A DNA stretch of 64,000 bases from Apostichopus japonicus (lineage: Eukaryota; Echinodermata; Holothuroidea; Aspidochirotida; Stichopodidae), in contig NC_092564.1 of NCBI RefSeq assembly GCF_037975245.1, forward strand, positions 19,227,984-19,291,983, written 5' to 3'. Of the stretch, positions 59,057 through 64,000 are shown piece after piece (position 1 is the stretch's first letter; each line of letters begins with the position of its first letter). The position numbers were made by a program, and so were the translations under genes. Under the pieces are notes generated by a model that saw only the letters and a program-made list of their open reading frames with translations, did not search any database and was not told the origin of the DNA.

Positions 59057-59910
59057 ATATGCTTGCCAATATTAAAAGTATAATGTCATCTTGTCGTAAA
59101 AATTGTAGGTGCAGTGACTGTGTTTTTTGGTAAGATAATACTAAGAGGGGTAATGAAGACAAAGCGAAAGAGCAGTACCAGCCCTATTGAGTCCCTCATT
59201 CTGTCTCTAAAAATAAATAAATATTATGATAAAACTAAATAAAAAAAGAAAATAGCGACAAACTGATATACGCCTATATATACGGTTAGGATTCCATGTG
59301 ATTGCAATATTAAATAAAAAAAAGAGTTAACTTCGGTATCGTTTATTATAGACTTTCTTTCCGTCTAGAGGTATGCGAAACTAAGCATGCGATACACAAA
59401 TATTTCTGTATCTTTGCGTAACTACCCGTTCATTGGCAACCTTCTGGTACAGAACCATAACCTAAAAATAAACTAGGCTAAATCCTTCATCGGCTTCCTA
59501 TACTGTGGAAGACTAGCACCCCTCGTGTACCCCACCTATCTATGATTACTCTCAACCAGAGGTAGGGTAAAGCCCCACCTCATCACACCCCACCCCTTCC
59601 TTTTCATTCCGCAGACGAGGCCGCCACTTATGCTGACGAGCGAAGAGAAAAGCATGGACGGTTAGAAGCTGAAAATACGCACGATTTTGCTAAAAATACA
59701 ACTGTACCCTCAAGCTTTAAAAAACACATTAAATACACAGTTACGCGTTTTAATTTGTTATATCTGGTCGCGCATTGTATCACTCATTGAAGTACTTTAT
59801 TTTATTTTGTTTTATTACACAAAGTGCTTAGTGCTCTCTATGGATTGTCACCAAGCCCAACCCCCACCCCATCCCACCCAAAAGGGTTTACAGGTAAGAA
59901 TAGAAGTGGG

Positions 59911-60062
<152 letters not shown>

Positions 60063-62044
60063 CGTACCGCACACTTTCCTTCACATCAAAACCTACCAAT
60101 TTTCGGTCCACCCATTTTTCCCATTCTTTGGAATTAAGGATGTATGTTCGTTCGATCTCTTTATTGAATGTTCATGTGAAACGGTGCCGTGTCAGTTCAC
60201 TTAGAGGAGATCTGGAACTTAAAACCAATGAAGACCTTATCATTTATTTCCATTTCTTTAAAAAAAAATGAGAACAAACATCAAAGAACAATTTTCTGGA
60301 AATTGAGAAACTCGTCCAAAGAGAACTTCGGGGGTTGCCATTTGAACTATTTCGTAGCCCGTGTGACCCTCATGGGGTGTTTGGTCGGGAGTAGTAAGGT
60401 ATGCCGCTAACGCCGTTGTAAGATTTCACGCTGGGTGTAGCCTACTTTTGTAAACAGCAGACCTATTTGTGTCTAAATTTCACATGCCTGGTTCATGTTA
60501 CCCTCAGTGCCACGGAAGAGAAACCGAATACGGGTACAATATGAAAATGTGTGTAAAACGAAAAAAGTGCAATATTTTGTTTTAACAACTGTGAGAGTTG
60601 TATGCTCAGTTTAGGGTTTTGGCCTATGCACACGAACAAACTGAGATGTATAACGTATGGCAGATAATTGGCAGGGCGACTTACGAAATGACTGGAATGA
60701 TAAAATGGAAAACATATTTTAAAAAACCCATGCATCGTGTGAGTTTTGATGGCTGATCAAAATATGTGGGTTTCAGCAAAAACTGTCATTTATTTTATAA
60801 GATATGGTATACGTATTTTGAAAAGTCTCCCTTAATAATATATCAGAAGTTCTATGTTGTTTATCTAATAAAAGTGAGTTTTTATGCTTTAAATAATCCC
60901 ATGTAAGGTTAGATTTCTCGGCCCAAAAGCGATAATTCATAGGCCCTATAGGTATCGACCCAACTTGTAGGTTGGATCTAAACCTCTGTGATTAGAGAAA
61001 AGGACTTGTTTTCATGAAATGACTGTCTCGAATTTCGTAGTGACCAAAAGAAAATGTATATAATATATCCCCCTTTTAAGGAGGGTTGGGGTTGGGGCAA
61101 GGTGATAAATGCTTTTTCTTGAATATTCACACTTTAAGCAACTGCTTGCATTCTTGATATATAGGTACATATGCAAACTCGAAAAGAATTATTTACGAGT
61201 ATCTGTAACTTATTCCTTAGGCCTACTATGACTTAACAAAGTTTCACTTGAATTAGCGTGAAATAAATATAGAAGTCTCTAAGTGCTGCCAATTGTTATA
61301 ATAAAGTTTGTTGAATATTTCTATTAATATATCAGAAAATACAAATGTACTTTGTTTAACCTAGGCATATAAGTTCTACAATATTTTCTCTTTTTGCATA
61401 TTTCTTGCGGTGTAACGGTCTAGATCTGTCAAATATGTGAAGTTTCGACGAGAATTTCTTTGTACCCCTTTGCTCACGTAGGTATATTTTACCCCCCTTT
61501 GCATTTTTAGAAAAGTTTGAGAAGGTAGGTTGTAACCCCACGATCAAAGCCTTTGAGCTTGAAAACATCAGGACGAGGGTTGATTTAACCATAAAGGAAG
61601 AAAACTCAAATGCTGATAACGACGTTAAACGATGAATGGGTCACGATTTTGCCCCGAATGCATAAAAAATTCTGCTAATAACAAAACTTGTCCTAATTAC
61701 GACGTGACCGCCCTTCGAGTTAAAGAAAAAATATAACCCAAATATACCAATTTTAGTAAATTCTTTAGACATTTGGTCGGATTATGTATACTTCTTGAAG
61801 AAAACTTTCCGTTTGTTCCCAACAACAAAATATCGGTCATTGCTTTTATTAAAGAAAAAAAGATTGACCCACTTTTCATTTATAATTAGACCACTCCAAT
61901 GTTAAAAATAGCTCTAACAGTGTTCGAATTTCTTTTTTCTTTCTTTTTTCCACGTTTATTTTTATCCTCAATTCGACTAATTTATTCAAAATGTTCGCCC
62001 GCAAGATGTTCTACAGAAAGAAAAATAAAGTCCTTGAAGGGTTT

Positions 62045-62412
62045 CTTTCACTGAAAGCCTGATTGATAGATTGATTGAATACGTCTGACCCTAATCGAGT
62101 TCTGTTTGTAGCAGATCGATCGATTGAATATGTCTGATGTAAGCGTATATTAACTTTGTATCAAACCCACCCATTGGATAAGCCTGACGTAATCGTTTTA
62201 AGTTTCTGTTAGGTTCATTCATTGGTTAGGTCTCACGTAATCGTATCCAGCTCGTTCATTGATTGGATAAGTCCGAAGTAAATCGAGTTCAGTTTGTATC
62301 AGGTCTGTCATGGGTCTGACGTATTCGAATACAGTTTGTATCAGGTCCATTGATTGAATAACGCTGACTTAATCAAATGCAGCTTGTATCAGGTCTATTG
62401 ATTGGATAAGTG
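62045..62412. repeat. Degenerate tandem repeat, about 55-65 bp unit, about six copies
   Basis: Recurring blocks: CATTGATTGGATAAG, TCTGACGTAATCG, CAGTTTGTATCAGGTC. Copies differ by many substitutions and indels, so the array is older than the others in the window. Confidence 0.8.
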
Positions 62413-64000
62413 CCATAAATGCTGTAGCCACGGGGAAGGAGGGGGGGGGGTGAGTATGCCTCCAATGGCTTACATTTTATGAGACACGCACACACAGTTG
62501 TATACATCGAACAACATTTAAACTTGTTTAGTTACACAAATTGAACTGTAACTAAACTGATGGAAATTATAGAACCATTTGCATTTACGTTCATTACTAA
62601 ATAAAAAAACGATATTTGCTTCCCCCTTTAGAACGGTTTCAAGGACTGACATCAGGCAATATTTGAGTCCCCCTTCCCCCATCCAGGGGACGCCTTTTAA
62701 ACGTAGAGTATAGACTTAGTTTTGACTGCGATGAGCCTGTATAATTATGACGTATAATCTTCAAGAGATACTGACAAGGAAAATAAATCATATTTTCTTG
62801 TTTTCGTCATTTAACTCTTAGTTTCTGATAAATTTTCGATTTTTTTTCTTCTTTTTTTTTTGTCCAAATTGAGATGCGCGAGAACTGAATTTTGTTTCAC
62901 TTTACAGGTGGTCTTTTGACTACGTTGATATAAAAATCTCGACATTTCCATAAAAAGATCAGAAAGTCACAAGTATAGTCGGCACTAATGGATACAATAA
63001 TATGCAATAATTTAACAAGGACAAGGTTGATATGTTTTTTAACTCTTTTTTTCTCCTTCTTTCATCTTCTTTCAACTTTATGAATTTATGAATTCAATAG
63101 ATAGATCTAAAGTCATATAACATCATTTTTATTCAAATCTTAAGATAAAATGGGCTTATCTTTTTGGTTCTTAGATTTCACTTCGCACCAGTATGTCTCG
63201 TGCGTGAAAGGAAGTTGGACTGCTGAGCCGTCGTGAACGGGTAATATGAAGCTAAGCTCAATTAAATCCACGGTTGAGGTGTCGGCATATGTAAGTGTCT
63301 GCCATGTAGTCGCATTGCCAACACGTCAAAATGTTTGCAATGCAAACGAGAACGTGGAGTATAATGTAAGAAATCCCCTTGAGAACTTGATTTGCCTTCC
63401 CTTTAAGTATAAGAAACTTTCTTATTTTTATTTCTCTTCAGAAAGAACCTGGTCAATGTGGAGGCAAAACAAAACTGTATAATGGGTAAATTGGGTATAT
63501 GTTAACCGCCCTAATTTAACAAAATCAAAGATTCCGAAAGAAATATTTAAAAATATAATAATAAAAAATGAAAATATTGAAAAAAGACATAACTTCTACA
63601 ATGATAATCCCAAAATGTCCTAGAGGCGGATTCCGTCGCTGAGAAGAAACTGTTTGTCTTCGACTGAATCGCAAAGTATCGCAAAAATAAATGTCTGAAA
63701 CGGAAAATGCTTTCGAAGCAAAAGGACTCACAGCTACATAGTAGATAAGAAAATAGTGTAAGTGTAAGCACACATTTAGGATTCTAAATTATAATGATCT
63801 ATTGCCATTCATTGATTTAAGTATCAAAGAATATAATATAATCAGTATAATATGTTCTATTATCAATCTTAGTTACTTTTAATTAATTTACTGTTTGCAA
63901 ATTAATTTAAACCATTCAGAAAGAACGCTTCCATTATGACACTATATGTCCTATTTCGAATTAATAACGAAAGTTATAGGAGTTCACACTTATAGTCGTT

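Overview
This is metazoan nuclear DNA: about two-thirds A+T, split genes with GT-AG introns, tRNA-derived SINEs, short nonautonomous DNA transposons, many minisatellites and long (TA)n tracts. Three protein-coding loci can be supported, all on the minus strand: a TMEM161 membrane-protein gene (3' end beyond the left edge), a complete-looking Distal-less (Dlx) homeobox gene, and the last coding exon of an engrailed (En) homeobox gene whose 5' part must lie further right. The gene set says bilaterian animal. The dispersed-repeat style suggests a marine invertebrate, possibly an echinoderm such as a sea cucumber, but the sequence alone does not fix this and I hold it with low confidence.

Layout. 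1-1848: no recognised feature. 1849-10692: TMEM161, six exons joined in consistent reading phase; its introns carry a 203-bp tandem repeat (2588-3385), a very large 35-bp minisatellite (3881-6244), a tRNA-derived SINE (6782-7012) and a SINE with an amplified tRNA-like head (8484-9050). 10921-11830: a 40-bp minisatellite just upstream of TMEM161. 11836-20979: gene-poor intergenic DNA with (TA)n and half of a SINE. 20980-28433: Dlx, three coding exons that add up to exactly 400 codons including stop. Its 5' intron contains a hAT-type element with internal tandem repeats and a large fold-back. 28454-44437: intergenic DNA between Dlx and En with minisatellites, a hAT MITE with perfect 8-bp target duplication, two TTAA-flanked MITEs and a hammerhead-like inverted pair. 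44438-44760: engrailed last exon (EH4 homeodomain plus EH5). 44761-64000: no other exon recognised, so probably engrailed intron, with two more hAT MITEs, a SINE, (TA)n tracts and a degenerate tandem repeat.

Dlx and En are transcription factors, lie head to tail in the same orientation about 16 kb apart, and have no recognised gene between them. This physical linkage of two ANTP-class homeobox genes is the most biologically interesting arrangement in the window. TMEM161 is an unrelated multi-pass membrane protein. Most other long open frames are artefacts of repeats or AT-rich DNA.
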